A stretch of 64,000 nt of DNA from Stenotrophomonas oahuensis (GTDB taxonomy: Bacteria; Pseudomonadota; Gammaproteobacteria; Xanthomonadales; Xanthomonadaceae): the NCBI RefSeq assembly GCF_031834595.1, contig NZ_CP115541.1:4272501-4336500 (forward strand), given 5' to 3'. The notes under the pieces were generated by a model, which saw nothing but the letters and a program-made list of their open reading frames with translations, was not told where the DNA came from and did not search any database. The translations under genes and the position numbers were made by a program. Positions 1 to 8,636 of this stretch are shown here, piece by piece. How positions within the stretch are numbered: the first letter of the stretch is position 1; each line of letters begins with the position of its first letter.

Positions 1-1622
1 GCCAACTGCATCCCGGCCACCTGAAGCTGTGCACCGCGCCCACGCAGGTCGGCGCGACCGCGCCCTACCCGGCCCGACGTATCCAGCTCCACATCGCCGC
101 TCAGCAGTCCGGTACCGCCGAGCAGGCGCACGCTGCCTTCGCCCAGATATCGGTTGTACGCGGTCAGGTCGGGTACCCGTGCGTCGGTGAACTGCAGCCG
201 CGATTGCAGCGTGTCGCGCATCTGCTGCAAGCGGGCATCGGCCTGCAGTGCCAGGTCCATGTTCTGCCCTTCAAACAGCACCTGCTTCTCGCCGGATGCC
301 GCCGCGCGGAACGTCGGAATGCGCACATCCAGATGTGCCTGCGCCGGCTTGCCTGCTGCAATGCGTCCCTTGGCCCGCGCATCGCCCTGCATGCGCACGC
401 CGGCCACTTCGGCCACCGCCGCCACCTTGGGGATATCCAGCGTACTGCCCGGGGCCAGCGTGCCATCCACGATCTTGAGGTCGGCGTTGAGCAAGCCGCC
501 GCCATCCAGATGGAACCACGGCTTGCGCACGAACAGGTCGGCGATCCAGTTCAGCGACTCGAACTGCCACGCGCCACGCACCTCGCCCGACAGTCGCGGC
601 AGCAACGTGGCCGGGGCCTCGAACGGAATCTTCCGCCCTGCCACTTTCAGGTCTGCATCCAGCTCACTGCCCGTGTCTTCATCGCGCGGTAACCGCGCCT
701 GAACGCGGATGTCCTGCGCCACGTCCAACTGCAAGGCCAGCAGCCCGCGGTCGGTGGCGTGCACGCCGGCATGCAGCGGCAAGCGCCACACCAGCCGGCT
801 GCCCGGGCGTAGTTCGCCACGATCCAACCCCAGTGCGCCCTTGATGTGCGCTTCGGCCGGTGCCGTGCCGACCTTGGCGTGCGCCCCGGCGGTATCGATC
901 TGCAAGGCGCGACTGCGGCCCTCGATCTCCAGGCTGGCCTGCACCAGTCCGAACTTGCGGATACCCGGCGCTTCGTCGCGGTAATGCCGCGGGTAGCTGA
1001 AGCGCGCATCCAGCCGCGTGTCTTCCAGCAGCTTTACACCGTCCCAGCTCACCGTGGCGTCTTTGAACCCGGCGTTGGAATCCAGCAGCTCTGACGGGCC
1101 GCCCTTGATCTGCTTGACGAAGCCGACCGTACCATCGCCCTTGCCGGCAATCATCAACTTGCCGAAACGGGCGCTGTGGATGCTGTCGCTGTGGATCGCA
1201 TCCAACCGCATCACCCAGCCGCGGTCACCGCGCGGCGGTGGCGGGATGGCTTTCTCCACCCGTTCCACTTCAGCCTCGACATCGGTCGCGTTGATGCGCG
1301 GAATGTGGACCTCCTTGCGTACCAGTGCCGGCAGCGAAATCCACGCGCTGGCGCGTTCGGCGCGGAAGATATACACCGTGTGGTTGGCCTGGCCGCGAAT
1401 ACGGATGTTCCAGACAATGGCGTGCCCCGGCAGCAGGGTCACGGCGGGCCCGGTCTGCAGGGTGAACTTCTCCGGCTTGCGGTTCACCACTGTTTCGAAC
1501 AACGGCGTGTTGAGAAACACGTTTCCGGCCAGCAGGTACACCGCGTAGATCGCCAGGAACCACAGCAGCGCGGTGCGCCATGGCCAGGGCAATCGTCGCA
1601 CACGCTCAGGAATCAACGGCAT
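1..1622 (-). CDS. AsmA-like / DUF748-type envelope protein, C-terminus cut by window edge
   Basis: A minus-strand frame is open from an ATG at 1622 to the left edge, so the gene is incomplete. The N-terminus reads MPLIPERVRRLPWPWRTALL and continues into one hydrophobic helix (LAIYAVYLLAGNVF), a signal anchor. The body consists of alternating beta-type sequence with many short polar/hydrophobic repeats, for example GRADLRGRGAQLQVAGMQL near the edge, as in AsmA/TamB/DUF748 periplasmic proteins involved in envelope lipid homeostasis. No clear Shine-Dalgarno precedes this ATG. The family call is by general architecture and could be a related inner-membrane-anchored periplasmic protein. All forward-strand frames here look like shadows. 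Confidence 0.6.
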   Translation of the reverse strand, partial: MPLIPERVRRLPWPWRTALLWFLAIYAVYLLAGNVFLNTPLFETVVNRKPEKFTLQTGPAVTLLPGHAIVWNIRIRGQANHTVYIFRAERASAWISLPALVRKEVHIPRINATDVEAEVERVEKAIPPPPRGDRGWVMRLDAIHSDSIHSARFGKLMIAGKGDGTVGFVKQIKGGPSELLDSNAGFKDATVSWDGVKLLEDTRLDARFSYPRHYRDEAPGIRKFGLVQASLEIEGRSRALQIDTAGAHAKVGTAPAEAHIKGALGLDRGELRPGSRLVWRLPLHAGVHATDRGLLALQLDVAQDIRVQARLPRDEDTGSELDADLKVAGRKIPFEAPATLLPRLSGEVRGAWQFESLNWIADLFVRKPWFHLDGGGLLNADLKIVDGTLAPGSTLDIPKVAAVAEVAGVRMQGDARAKGRIAAGKPAQAHLDVRIPTFRAAASGEKQVLFEGQNMDLALQADARLQQMRDTLQSRLQFTDARVPDLTAYNRYLGEGSVRLLGGTGLLSGDVELDTSGRVGRGRADLRGRGAQLQVAGMQL

Positions 1623-1711
1623 CGGGGAAGGAGGAAGAACGCAGACATGCGTCCACTATCGGCAACGCCCGCGCGATGCCGCGTGAAAGCCCCCGCGTTC
1701 TGCTTACCGGT

Positions 1712-2116
1712 TCAGCCCGGGCGACGCTCCGGGTCCCAGGCATTGGGCTGCCACAGTTCGACCTTGTTGCCGTCCGGATCGACGATCCACGCGAACGCCC
1801 CGTTCTCGTGCGGCTCCGGCCCGGCCACCACCTGCACGCCGGCCTCACGCAACTGCGCCAGCAATGCGTCCAGGTCATCGACCCGGTAGTTGATCATGAA
1901 GGCCGAGTCACTGGGGCTGAACCATTGCGTGTCGCGCTCGGCTACATGCCAGACGGTCAGGCCGCCATCATCGGCGCGGTCATCCGGCCAGCGCAGCACC
2001 GCGCCGCCAAAGTCCTCCAGCGCCATGCCCAGGTGCTGGCGGTACCAGTCGGCCAGTTCCTTGCGGTCGCCACGCGCCTTGAAGAACACCCCACCAATTC
2101 CGGTCACCTTCGCCAT
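1712..2116 (-). CDS. VOC superfamily (glyoxalase/bleomycin-resistance-like) protein
   Basis: The 134-aa protein begins MAKVTGIGGVFFKARGDRK, with a GAGGG Shine-Dalgarno just upstream; a longer upstream reading has no such site. The two-module beta-alpha-beta-beta-beta pattern ends in AWIVDPDGNKVELWQPN, the usual C-terminal signature of single-domain vicinal oxygen chelate proteins. Metal-ligand-type positions are present (E in KVELW, H in WHVAERD). The substrate cannot be predicted. It lies between the AsmA-like gene and an outer-membrane protein gene whose terminator intervenes, so it is probably transcribed alone. Confidence 0.85.
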   Translation of the reverse strand: MAKVTGIGGVFFKARGDRKELADWYRQHLGMALEDFGGAVLRWPDDRADDGGLTVWHVAERDTQWFSPSDSAFMINYRVDDLDALLAQLREAGVQVVAGPEPHENGAFAWIVDPDGNKVELWQPNAWDPERRPG

Positions 2117-2164
2117 CACGCCCTCGAGCACCGTTATGTGCGCCGAGGGTACACCAGGGCAGGG

Positions 2165-2197
2165 AAAAAAAACGGCAGACCGTTGCCGGCCTGCCGT
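2165..2197 (-). terminator. Rho-independent terminator of the outer-membrane protein gene
   Basis: Read on the minus strand, a ten-pair stem (ACGGCAGGCC with GGTCTGCCGT, one G-T pair) closes a GGCAAC loop and is followed by eight T residues. It lies 33 bp beyond the stop codon at 2231. Confidence 0.85.
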
Positions 2198-2230
2198 CCG
2201 CATCGACGAGGATGCTGGTAACGCGTGCTA

Positions 2231-2779
2231 TCAAAAACGGAATTCGCCACCCAGGCTGTAGGTGTCCACGTCCACGTCCACGCCGCTGAAGTCACCCTGG
2301 CGACGGTCATAGTTCAGGCTCAGGCCCCAGCGACGGCTGAAGTCGTAGCCAACGTTCACGCCGTAGTACGGCTTGGTCGAGCTTTCGTCATCGACCACGT
2401 CCCAGGTGTCTTCGCGGACCTGCGCGGTCATGCGCGCGATACCTGCACGGGCACCGATGAAGAAGCCGGTGTTGTCCGCGCCGAAGTTCTTCTTGACCAC
2501 CAGACCGGCACCGATCGAGACCAGGTCCAGCTCTTCGTCGTAGCCCACGCTCTTGTTGTACAGCGAGCCGACATGGCCTTCCACACCGATGTTCGGGGTG
2601 AACCAGTAGCCACCGCCGAGGATCGCGGCGGTGTCGGATTCGCTGCCGCGGAAGCCGTCGAAGCTGACTTCGGTTTCGCTGCTGCCGAGCTCGCCGCGGA
2701 CAAAGGCCTGGCCGGCGAAGGCGTTGGTGGACAGGGTGGCCAGTGCAAGGGCGGCGGCCAGGGAGACGTACTTCTTCAT
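2231..2779 (-). CDS. Outer-membrane beta-barrel protein with signal peptide
   Basis: The 182-aa product starts MKKYVSLAAALALATLSTNA and the signal peptide ends in AFA|GQA. The ATG at 2779 has an AAGGA Shine-Dalgarno six bases away; the longer frame to 2848 is unlikely. The mature part has about eight amphipathic strands with glycine/aromatic alternation and ends in the terminal aromatic TYSLGGEFRF, typical of small porin-like barrels such as OmpW/OmpA-like or Opacity families. Ligand and function are unknown. A strong terminator follows, so it is probably a single-gene unit. Confidence 0.8.
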   Translation of the reverse strand: MKKYVSLAAALALATLSTNAFAGQAFVRGELGSSETEVSFDGFRGSESDTAAILGGGYWFTPNIGVEGHVGSLYNKSVGYDEELDLVSIGAGLVVKKNFGADNTGFFIGARAGIARMTAQVREDTWDVVDDESSTKPYYGVNVGYDFSRRWGLSLNYDRRQGDFSGVDVDVDTYSLGGEFRF

Positions 2780-2974
2780 TGAAATCCTTCCAGGGAGTTT
2801 TTGGTGCCCATCCGGGCGGTGCCAACTCTGCCCTCTGTTCATGCTCATGTCAATTTTCCGTTAATACCGCCTTCACGCATCACTCAGCGCTCGCTACAGG
2901 GCTGGACAGCCCCCAGTCTTATCGTTTATCAATAAATAGACGGCCACTGGCGGCCGTCCATTCCGGAGGCCCGC

Positions 2975-3520
2975 GTGGCAGGCAGTACCGACCGCCCCCC
3001 TGCGTCGGGCGACATCGTTCACTTCACCCGCATCGCACTGCGCGCCGTCATGGCCCTGTGCTGGCTGGGCATCCTGGCGGCGCTGTGCGCCTTCCCCATC
3101 GTCTACTTCGACCGCAGTTGGCTGCTGCAGGCTGCAGGCCTTAGCGCCGAGCAGGCGCAGCAGCAGTGGCTGTTCCCGCACTTCAGCCTGGGCCTGCTCG
3201 GCATCGTGGTGCTGCTCAGCATCGGCCTGGTGTTCCTGCGCCACCTGCAGCGCTTCGTGCGTGCGGTGCGCGGCGGGCACCTGTTCGCGCACGGCCATGC
3301 GCTTCGGCTGCGGCGCATGGCCTGGCTGATGCTGGCAATGGAACTGCTGTCGATTGCCATTGGTCTGCATGCCAGCTGGATGGGCCCAGCGTTCGCGTGG
3401 ATGGAGGTCGGCGGCGGCATGTCGATCACCGGCCTGATCGCGGTGCTGATGCTGTTCGTGATGGCGCGCGTGTTCGAGGCCGGTGCGGCCATGCGCGAAG
3501 ACCTGGACGGCGTGGTCTGA
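2975..3520 (+). CDS. DUF2975 membrane protein
   Basis: The 181-aa protein has four hydrophobic segments (about residues 20-45, 70-90, 115-135 and 150-170) and the charged stretch HLQRFVRAVRGGHLFAHGHA typical of DUF2975 proteins. Its TGA overlaps the ATG of a small XRE regulator (TGATG), an arrangement that recurs for DUF2975/YozG-like pairs, so the two are translationally coupled. Function is unknown; such pairs are generally thought to be sensor/regulator modules. Confidence 0.8.
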   Translation: MAGSTDRPPASGDIVHFTRIALRAVMALCWLGILAALCAFPIVYFDRSWLLQAAGLSAEQAQQQWLFPHFSLGLLGIVVLLSIGLVFLRHLQRFVRAVRGGHLFAHGHALRLRRMAWLMLAMELLSIAIGLHASWMGPAFAWMEVGGGMSITGLIAVLMLFVMARVFEAGAAMREDLDGVV

Positions 3521-3738
3521 TGGCGGTGGTCATCACCTTGGACCAGATGCTGGCCAAGCGGGGAATGACCCTGTCAGAGCTGTCCGCGCGGGTGGACATC
3601 ACCCTGGCCAATCTGTCGATCCTGAAGACCGGCAAGGCCAAAGCCATCCGTTTTTCCACGCTGGACGCCATCTGCCGTGAGCTGCAGTGCCAGCCCGGCG
3701 ATTTGATGATGCATGACCCTGATAAGGCAGATATTTAA
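3520..3738 (+). CDS. Small XRE/YozG-family transcriptional regulator
   Basis: The 72-aa protein is essentially one helix-turn-helix domain: the recognition region reads [20 protein letters not shown] and is followed by the family signature [19 protein letters not shown]. The start overlaps the stop of the DUF2975 gene and its own TAA overlaps the ATG of the TerC gene, so three genes are tightly coupled. It probably regulates this unit, together with the membrane partner. Confidence 0.9.
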   Translation: MAVVITLDQMLAKRGMTLSELSARVDITLANLSILKTGKAKAIRFSTLDAICRELQCQPGDLMMHDPDKADI

Positions 3739-5279
3739 TGGAATGGCTCGCTGACCCCAACCTCTGGCTGGGGCTTGCAACCTTGGTGGTGCTGGAAATC
3801 GTTCTCGGCATCGACAACCTCGTCTTCATCGCGATCCTTGCCGACAAGCTGCCGCCGCATCAGCGCGACCGCGCACGGATGATCGGCCTGACCCTGGCCC
3901 TGCTGATGCGGCTGGTGCTGCTGGCCGCGCTGTCGTGGATCATGAAGCTCACCGAGCCCCTGTTCGAGGTGTTCGGGCACAGCTTCTCCGGACGCGACCT
4001 GATCCTGCTCGGCGGCGGCATATTCCTGCTGTTCAAGGGCACCATGGAGCTGCACGAGCGCCTGGAAGGCCGCGAACACAACGAGAATGGCAGCAAGGTG
4101 TACGCGGGTTTCGCCGCTGTGGTCACCCAGATCGTGGTGCTGGACGCGGTGTTCTCGCTGGACTCGGTAATCACCGCAGTCGGCATGGTCGACCACCTGG
4201 GCGTGATGTACGCCGCGGTGACCATCGCCATGGCAGTGATGATGCTGGCCAGCAAGCCGCTGACGCGCTTCGTCAACAAGCACCCCACCGTGGTGGTGCT
4301 GTGCCTGGGCTTCCTGTTGATGATCGGTTTCAGCCTGGTCGCCGAAGGCTTGGGTTACAAGATTCCGAAGGGCTATCTGTACGCCGCGATTGCGTTCTCG
4401 ATCCTGGTGGAAAGCTTCAACCAGTGGGTACGTTTCAACCGTGAGCGCAACGAAAAGCGCCTGCCGTTCCGTCAGCGCACGGCCGATGCGGTGCTACGCA
4501 TGCTGGGCGCACAGCCCAGGCAGGGCCATGACGACGAACACGAAGAAGGTACGGACGAAGAGCGCTTGGAGCCAGCCGAGCAGGACATGATCCGCAGTGT
4601 GCTCAGCCTGGCCGATCGTCCGGTGTCGAGCGTCATGACGGTGCGTGCGGATCTGGAATGGATCGACACCGGTCGTGGTGAGGCGCATGCGATGCAGAAG
4701 CTGATCGACTCGCCGCACACCCGCATGCTGGTGGCCGAGGGCGACCTGGACCAGGTGCAGGGCATCGTGCAGAGCCGCGACCTGCTGGCGGGCGTGCTGA
4801 AGGGCAAGCCGCTGTCATTGCAGGATGCGCTGCGCGAGCCGGCGTATGTGATTTCCAGCGCCAGCGTGCTGCAGGCGCTGGAGGTGATCCGCGAACAGCC
4901 GGTGCCGGTGGCGGTCGTGGTGGATGAGTACGGCAGCGTGGAAGGCCTGGTCACCGCCAACGACCTGCTGGCGGCGATTGCTGGCGACCTGGCCGACACC
5001 CAGGATGAACGTTATGGCGTGCAGACGCAGGCTGACGGCAGCTGGGAAGCCGACGGTGCCCTGACCCTGGATGACCTGCAGCGCCTCACGGGGATCAACT
5101 TCCCACGACACGCGCGCTACCAGACCCTGGCCGGTTTGCTGCTGCAGCAGTTGGATCGTCTGCCGGTGGAAGGCGACGCCATTGAGCACGAGGGTTACAC
5201 AGTGCAGGTGGAGGCCATGGACCGCAGGCGCGTCACCCGCCTGCGGATCAACGCTCCGGCAACTTCGCCACCACCTTGA
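3738..5279 (+). CDS. TerC-family membrane protein with CBS pair and CorC/HlyC domain
   Basis: The 513-aa protein has an N-terminal TerC domain (about residues 1-235, seven membrane helices) with the characteristic acidic motifs [14 protein letters not shown] and [15 protein letters not shown] cytosolic CBS pair follows (about 285-410), then a C-terminal CorC/HlyC domain (about 425-505, containing [12 protein letters not shown]). This is the architecture of E. coli YoaE/YegH/YfjD-type proteins. TerC proteins are linked to metal (manganese) export and tellurite phenotypes; the substrate here is an inference. The ATG overlaps the upstream stop codon. The last 32 bases overlap the convergent RidA-family gene. 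Confidence 0.9.
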   Translation: MEWLADPNLWLGLATLVVLEIVLGIDNLVFIAILADKLPPHQRDRARMIGLTLALLMRLVLLAALSWIMKLTEPLFEVFGHSFSGRDLILLGGGIFLLFKGTMELHERLEGREHNENGSKVYAGFAAVVTQIVVLDAVFSLDSVITAVGMVDHLGVMYAAVTIAMAVMMLASKPLTRFVNKHPTVVVLCLGFLLMIGFSLVAEGLGYKIPKGYLYAAIAFSILVESFNQWVRFNRERNEKRLPFRQRTADAVLRMLGAQPRQGHDDEHEEGTDEERLEPAEQDMIRSVLSLADRPVSSVMTVRADLEWIDTGRGEAHAMQKLIDSPHTRMLVAEGDLDQVQGIVQSRDLLAGVLKGKPLSLQDALREPAYVISSASVLQALEVIREQPVPVAVVVDEYGSVEGLVTANDLLAAIAGDLADTQDERYGVQTQADGSWEADGALTLDDLQRLTGINFPRHARYQTLAGLLLQQLDRLPVEGDAIEHEGYTVQVEAMDRRRVTRLRINAPATSPPP

Positions 5280-5643
5280 ACTCCACGTCGAACCCGGCCA
5301 GCCAGGTCACCCCTACTGCGGTCAGCGTCGGATGCGGGGCCTCGCCCCAGTACTCCATCACCACCGGCCACACCCGTTCCAGGATGTTGGCCGGGTCGAT
5401 CATGAACACTGTCACATCCTGCACGTCATCGAACGTGCAGCCGGCCTCGGCGAGGATCGCGTTGAGGTTCTGAAACGCCCGCCGGACCTGCGCCTCGACG
5501 TCCGGCTCGGGGGAACCGTCTTCCCGACTCCCGACCTGCCCGGAAACAAACAGCAGGCCGTTGGTCTTCACCGCCGGCGAATAGCGGTAACGGTCATACA
5601 GATCCTGCCGCCCCTTCGGAAACACCACATCACGCTTAGCCAT
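5248..5643 (-). CDS. RidA/YjgF-family protein lacking the usual arginine
   Basis: The 131-aa protein ([19 protein letters not shown]) has the YjgF/RidA fold pattern with VSGQVG and the C-terminal VEFKVVAKL. The segment that in enamine/imine deaminase RidA carries a catalytic arginine (P-x-R-S-A-V-G-V) reads [10 protein letters not shown] here, with threonine in place of arginine. This points to one of the non-RidA subfamilies, so 2-aminoacrylate deaminase activity should not be assumed. It overlaps the end of the TerC gene and stands divergent from the LysR gene. Confidence 0.85.
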   Translation of the reverse strand: MAKRDVVFPKGRQDLYDRYRYSPAVKTNGLLFVSGQVGSREDGSPEPDVEAQVRRAFQNLNAILAEAGCTFDDVQDVTVFMIDPANILERVWPVVMEYWGEAPHPTLTAVGVTWLAGFDVEFKVVAKLPER

Positions 5644-5773
5644 GAAACTCTCCACGGGGCTGCGCCCCTGATTGCGATGGCACCATGCTGGACCTGCCCC
5701 GGCCACGGATAAACCGCCCCGTTTGTCCATCACTGTTTGTAGAATCCAAACAATCACCCCCTCAGGAGCGCCG

Positions 5774-6697
5774 ATGGACCGCTTCGATGCCATGCGCGCC
5801 TTTGCCCGGGTCGTGGAGACCGGCAGCTTCACCCAGGCCGCGCAGACCCTGCATATGAGCCGCACCACCGTGACCCAGTTGGTACAGCAGTTGGAGGCCC
5901 GGTTGCGGGTGCGCCTGCTCAACCGCACCACCCGGCAGGTCAACGTCACTGCCGACGGCGCGGCCTACTACGAGCGGGTGATTCGCCTGCTGGCCGACCT
6001 CGACGATGCCGAGACCAGCCTGTCCACCTTCGCTGCAAACCCCCGCGGTCGGCTGCGGGTGGACGTGCCCAGCCCGCTGGCACGGCTGATCATCGTCCCT
6101 GCCCTGCACGACTTCCACGCCCGCTGGCCGGACATCCAGCTCGACCTGGGTGCCAGCGACCGCCATGTCGATCTGATCGACGAGAACGTGGACTGCGTGA
6201 TCCGTGGTGGTGCGATCACCGATCCTTCGCTGGTGGCCCGCCATATCGGCGACCTGCAGGCCGGGTTGTATGCCGCACCGGCCTACCTGGAAAAACATGG
6301 CACCCCGGTACACCCGTCCGAACTGGAAGCCGAGCCGCACCAGATCATCGGCTACCTGCGCAAACACGGCGGACGCCTGCTGCACGTCACCCTGCAGCGC
6401 GGTACTGAACGGCTCACCGTGCAGGGGCGACACACCTTCGCCATGGACGACGGCAATACCTACATGGCGGCGGGGCTGGCCGGGTTGGGCGCGATCTGGT
6501 TGCCCGACTACATGGCCGATGCGCACGTGCAGCGCGGCGAACTGGTACGGTTGTTCCCGGACTGGACGCTGGATGCGATGCCCTTGAACCTCGCCTTCCC
6601 GCCCAACCGGCATGTCAGCGCCAAGCTGCGGGTGTTCATTGACTGGGTGGTGGAACTGATGGATCGACACGTACCGGTACGGAGGCCGACGCAATGA
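5774..6697 (+). CDS. LysR-family transcriptional regulator
   Basis: The 307-aa protein has an N-terminal winged helix-turn-helix (residues 1-60: MDRFDAMRAFARVVETGSFT, then AAQTLHMSRTTVTQLVQQLE) and a LysR substrate-binding domain (about 90-300). The ATG at 5774 is preceded by CAGGAG at good spacing; a longer upstream frame is not supported. It resembles the CrgA/DmlR-like subgroup. It is divergent from the RidA-family gene, a common LysR target geometry. The ATG of the next gene lies just inside its end (6694). Confidence 0.9.
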   Translation: MDRFDAMRAFARVVETGSFTQAAQTLHMSRTTVTQLVQQLEARLRVRLLNRTTRQVNVTADGAAYYERVIRLLADLDDAETSLSTFAANPRGRLRVDVPSPLARLIIVPALHDFHARWPDIQLDLGASDRHVDLIDENVDCVIRGGAITDPSLVARHIGDLQAGLYAAPAYLEKHGTPVHPSELEAEPHQIIGYLRKHGGRLLHVTLQRGTERLTVQGRHTFAMDDGNTYMAAGLAGLGAIWLPDYMADAHVQRGELVRLFPDWTLDAMPLNLAFPPNRHVSAKLRVFIDWVVELMDRHVPVRRPTQ

Positions 6698-7128
6698 TCG
6701 AGGGCATGCTGGATATCTTTGGTACACGTCTCACACTGACTTTTGCGGCGATCGCGCTGCTGTATCTGCTGTGGTCGACCGCGCCGATCTGGTGGCCAAT
6801 GCAGCGGGTGCTGCGGCGGAAGGACCTCCAGCAGCGGTGGAGTTTTGTCTTTACTGCACTTGCGTTGATCTATGGCGCAACTGCACTGGTGCTTGTTCCG
6901 CTGGTTGCGATGCTGAAGCTGCATGAGCTGTTGGTTCAACCCGCTCATCTGCCGTGGTCATGGATCGTGACGCCTGGTGCGTGGGTGATCGAACATGACC
7001 GAAAGGTATTTGCTGCAGTGTTGGCACTTTCTCCCCTGCTGTTGACCTGGTGGATCACCCGCACGCTGGCCACACACTGGACAGTGCTGTGCACACGCAG
7101 TGCCACTCCGCCCAAGGACCCACGCTGA
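6694..7128 (+). CDS. Small membrane protein, first of a tandem paralogous pair
   Basis: The 144-aa protein has three or four hydrophobic segments and the motif STAPIWWPMQRVLRR. It overlaps the end of the LysR gene by four bases, and its TGA overlaps the ATG of the next gene. The neighbour has the matching motif STPIWWPALRVLIQR at nearly the same position, so the two are probably ancient tandem duplicates. I do not recognise the family. Confidence 0.7.
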   Translation: MIEGMLDIFGTRLTLTFAAIALLYLLWSTAPIWWPMQRVLRRKDLQQRWSFVFTALALIYGATALVLVPLVAMLKLHELLVQPAHLPWSWIVTPGAWVIEHDRKVFAAVLALSPLLLTWWITRTLATHWTVLCTRSATPPKDPR

Positions 7129-7556
7129 TGCAACTGTCTGACGATGGATTCAACTGGCTGATGTGGCTGTTGTTTGAACAGGGGCTGTGGATCGTCTGGA
7201 TCAGCACACCGATCTGGTGGCCGGCACTCCGGGTGCTGATACAGCGCGGCCGTCTGCCGCGCCCGCTGGCTTACATCACCGTCTGCGCCGCGCTGGGCTA
7301 TGGCTTTGTTGCCGCCGTGCTGCTGGTTGCCGTTGTTCCGGTCAAAGTCATCGGCATCTATCTGGTGCCGCAACTGCTGGAGGCCGGCATTGCCGGTGGC
7401 GAGCAACTGCAGGCCGCGGACCAGGAAATGAGCTTCCTGACGGCAGCACTGCTCTTCTCCGTGCCGTTCGCGGCGATCTTCGGCTCGCGCACGCTGACCC
7501 GCCGCTGGCCCGCGCTCTGCGGCCTCGGGACATCTAACGACCGGACAACCGGATGA
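7128..7556 (+). CDS. Small membrane protein, second of a tandem paralogous pair
   Basis: The 142-aa protein begins MQLSDDGFNWLMWLLFEQGL, and its ATG overlaps the upstream stop (TGATG). It has four hydrophobic segments and shares the xTPIWWPxxRVL motif and helix layout with its neighbour. The last codons and the stop lie inside a short tandem repeat (CCGGATGA units), so the C-terminus may vary between strains. Function is unknown. Confidence 0.7.
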   Translation: MQLSDDGFNWLMWLLFEQGLWIVWISTPIWWPALRVLIQRGRLPRPLAYITVCAALGYGFVAAVLLVAVVPVKVIGIYLVPQLLEAGIAGGEQLQAADQEMSFLTAALLFSVPFAAIFGSRTLTRRWPALCGLGTSNDRTTG

Positions 7557-7584
7557 CCGGATGACCGGATGACCGGATGACTGG
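7541..7584. repeat. 8-bp tandem repeat (CCGGATGA, four exact copies plus one degenerate)
   Basis: Units start at 7549, 7557, 7565 and 7573, preceded by a degenerate CCGGACAA and followed by CTGGTAGGGT, which resembles the end of a SMAG element. The repeat supplies the stop codon of the upstream gene. Confidence 0.9.
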
Positions 7585-7638
7585 TAGGGTCCCGCATCTC
7601 GTTACAATTGCCGCAACGGACTCTCTGCAAGGATCGCA

Positions 7639-8061
7639 ATGCAACCGGCAACGGTCGAAACCTATTTCCGCACTCGACGTGTTCTCACCAGCCTGCTGGT
7701 CTGGCTGCTGTGTGCACCCGGCATCTTCTTTCATTGCGCGTTTGCCATCATTGCAGGGGGATCGCTCCTTACCGGGCAACACCTCTCTCCATTTGACGCC
7801 AGCGAAGTACTGGCCGGCGTGTTCGGCGTCATCACCCTGTTCGCCTGGGTTGCGCTGGGCTGGATGGATTACCGCTGGATGGAAGACCGTACCTTTCATT
7901 GGGCGTGGCCCGTATTTGGAACCCTGATCGCGCTCGTCGCAGCTGTATTCACCCATATCCTTGCGCTGATCTTCGCTGGACCCGGCATTCTGTTGGCGAC
8001 CTACCTCTGCATCTGGCACATCCGCCGGGCGCGGCTGGACGCGGCTGGGGCGGCCGGCTGA
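7639..8061 (+). CDS. Small membrane protein of unknown function
   Basis: The 140-aa protein begins MQPATVETYFRTRRVLTSLL, with AAGGA six bases before the ATG. Four hydrophobic segments are visible (about residues 17-45, 58-76, 90-105 and 108-125). Size and helix layout recall the two preceding membrane proteins, but I see no shared motif. No function can be assigned. Confidence 0.65.
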   Translation: MQPATVETYFRTRRVLTSLLVWLLCAPGIFFHCAFAIIAGGSLLTGQHLSPFDASEVLAGVFGVITLFAWVALGWMDYRWMEDRTFHWAWPVFGTLIALVAAVFTHILALIFAGPGILLATYLCIWHIRRARLDAAGAAG

Positions 8062-8093
8062 CCAACGGTCATGCCTTCCCGAACGCGGCACCG

Positions 8094-8125
8094 CTATCGG
8101 CGGTCGACTGTCGTGCGACCCTACC
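8094..8125. repeat. Single SMAG-like palindromic repeat
   Basis: The sequence CTATCGGCGGTCGACTGTCG, followed by TGCGACCCTACC, is the complement of the GTAG-headed element found several more times between 10.6 and 14.1 kb. It lies in the 69-bp gap between two convergent genes. Confidence 0.85.
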
Positions 8126-8130
8126 GCGTC

Positions 8131-8457
8131 TCATTGCCGCGGCAACGGCACTATCACCAACGTATCACCCTTGCACGCATCCACATCGCGATACACCGCT
8201 TGACGCCCATTGCGAAACTGCAGGCGCACATCAAAGCGGCAACCCGCCTGCCCCAGCCGCACCGTCGTACTCCCACCGCCTCCGGGCACCGGGTCGATCA
8301 CGCGCGGCAGGTAAGCCTCACTCCCCTGCGCGGCCACCTCCACCGCAACAACACTGTCATGCGCACGATTGAGCAGCGTCAGGTAGCGCGCCTGACCGGC
8401 CAGCGCCACACCCGAAAGCAACAGAGTGCACATCACGGCAATACGCGTCACGATCAT
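8131..8457 (-). CDS. Small secreted protein of unknown function
   Basis: The 108-aa product begins MIVTRIAVMCTLLLSGVALA, a clear signal peptide cut near ALA|GQA; AAGGAG lies ten bases before this ATG. The mature part (about 87 aa) is beta-rich with two cysteines (QAGCRFDV and DVDACKGD) that could form one disulfide. The family is not recognised. It points towards the membrane-protein gene at 7639-8061 across a SMAG element. Confidence 0.75.
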   Translation of the reverse strand: MIVTRIAVMCTLLLSGVALAGQARYLTLLNRAHDSVVAVEVAAQGSEAYLPRVIDPVPGGGGSTTVRLGQAGCRFDVRLQFRNGRQAVYRDVDACKGDTLVIVPLPRQ

Positions 8458-8636
8458 GGCAGCAGCTCCTTCAGTTGGGGGTGGCTGCATCAGAGCCCCC
8501 CGCAACCGGGCACGCCACCGATCGGGGACGAATCGTAGCCACACCGGGACCAATCGCAGCGGGCCCATTCCCACACTTCTCCCACCACCCCACCACGCCT
8601 AAGATGACCCTGGCCCTTCGGCCCAGGACCCCGGTC

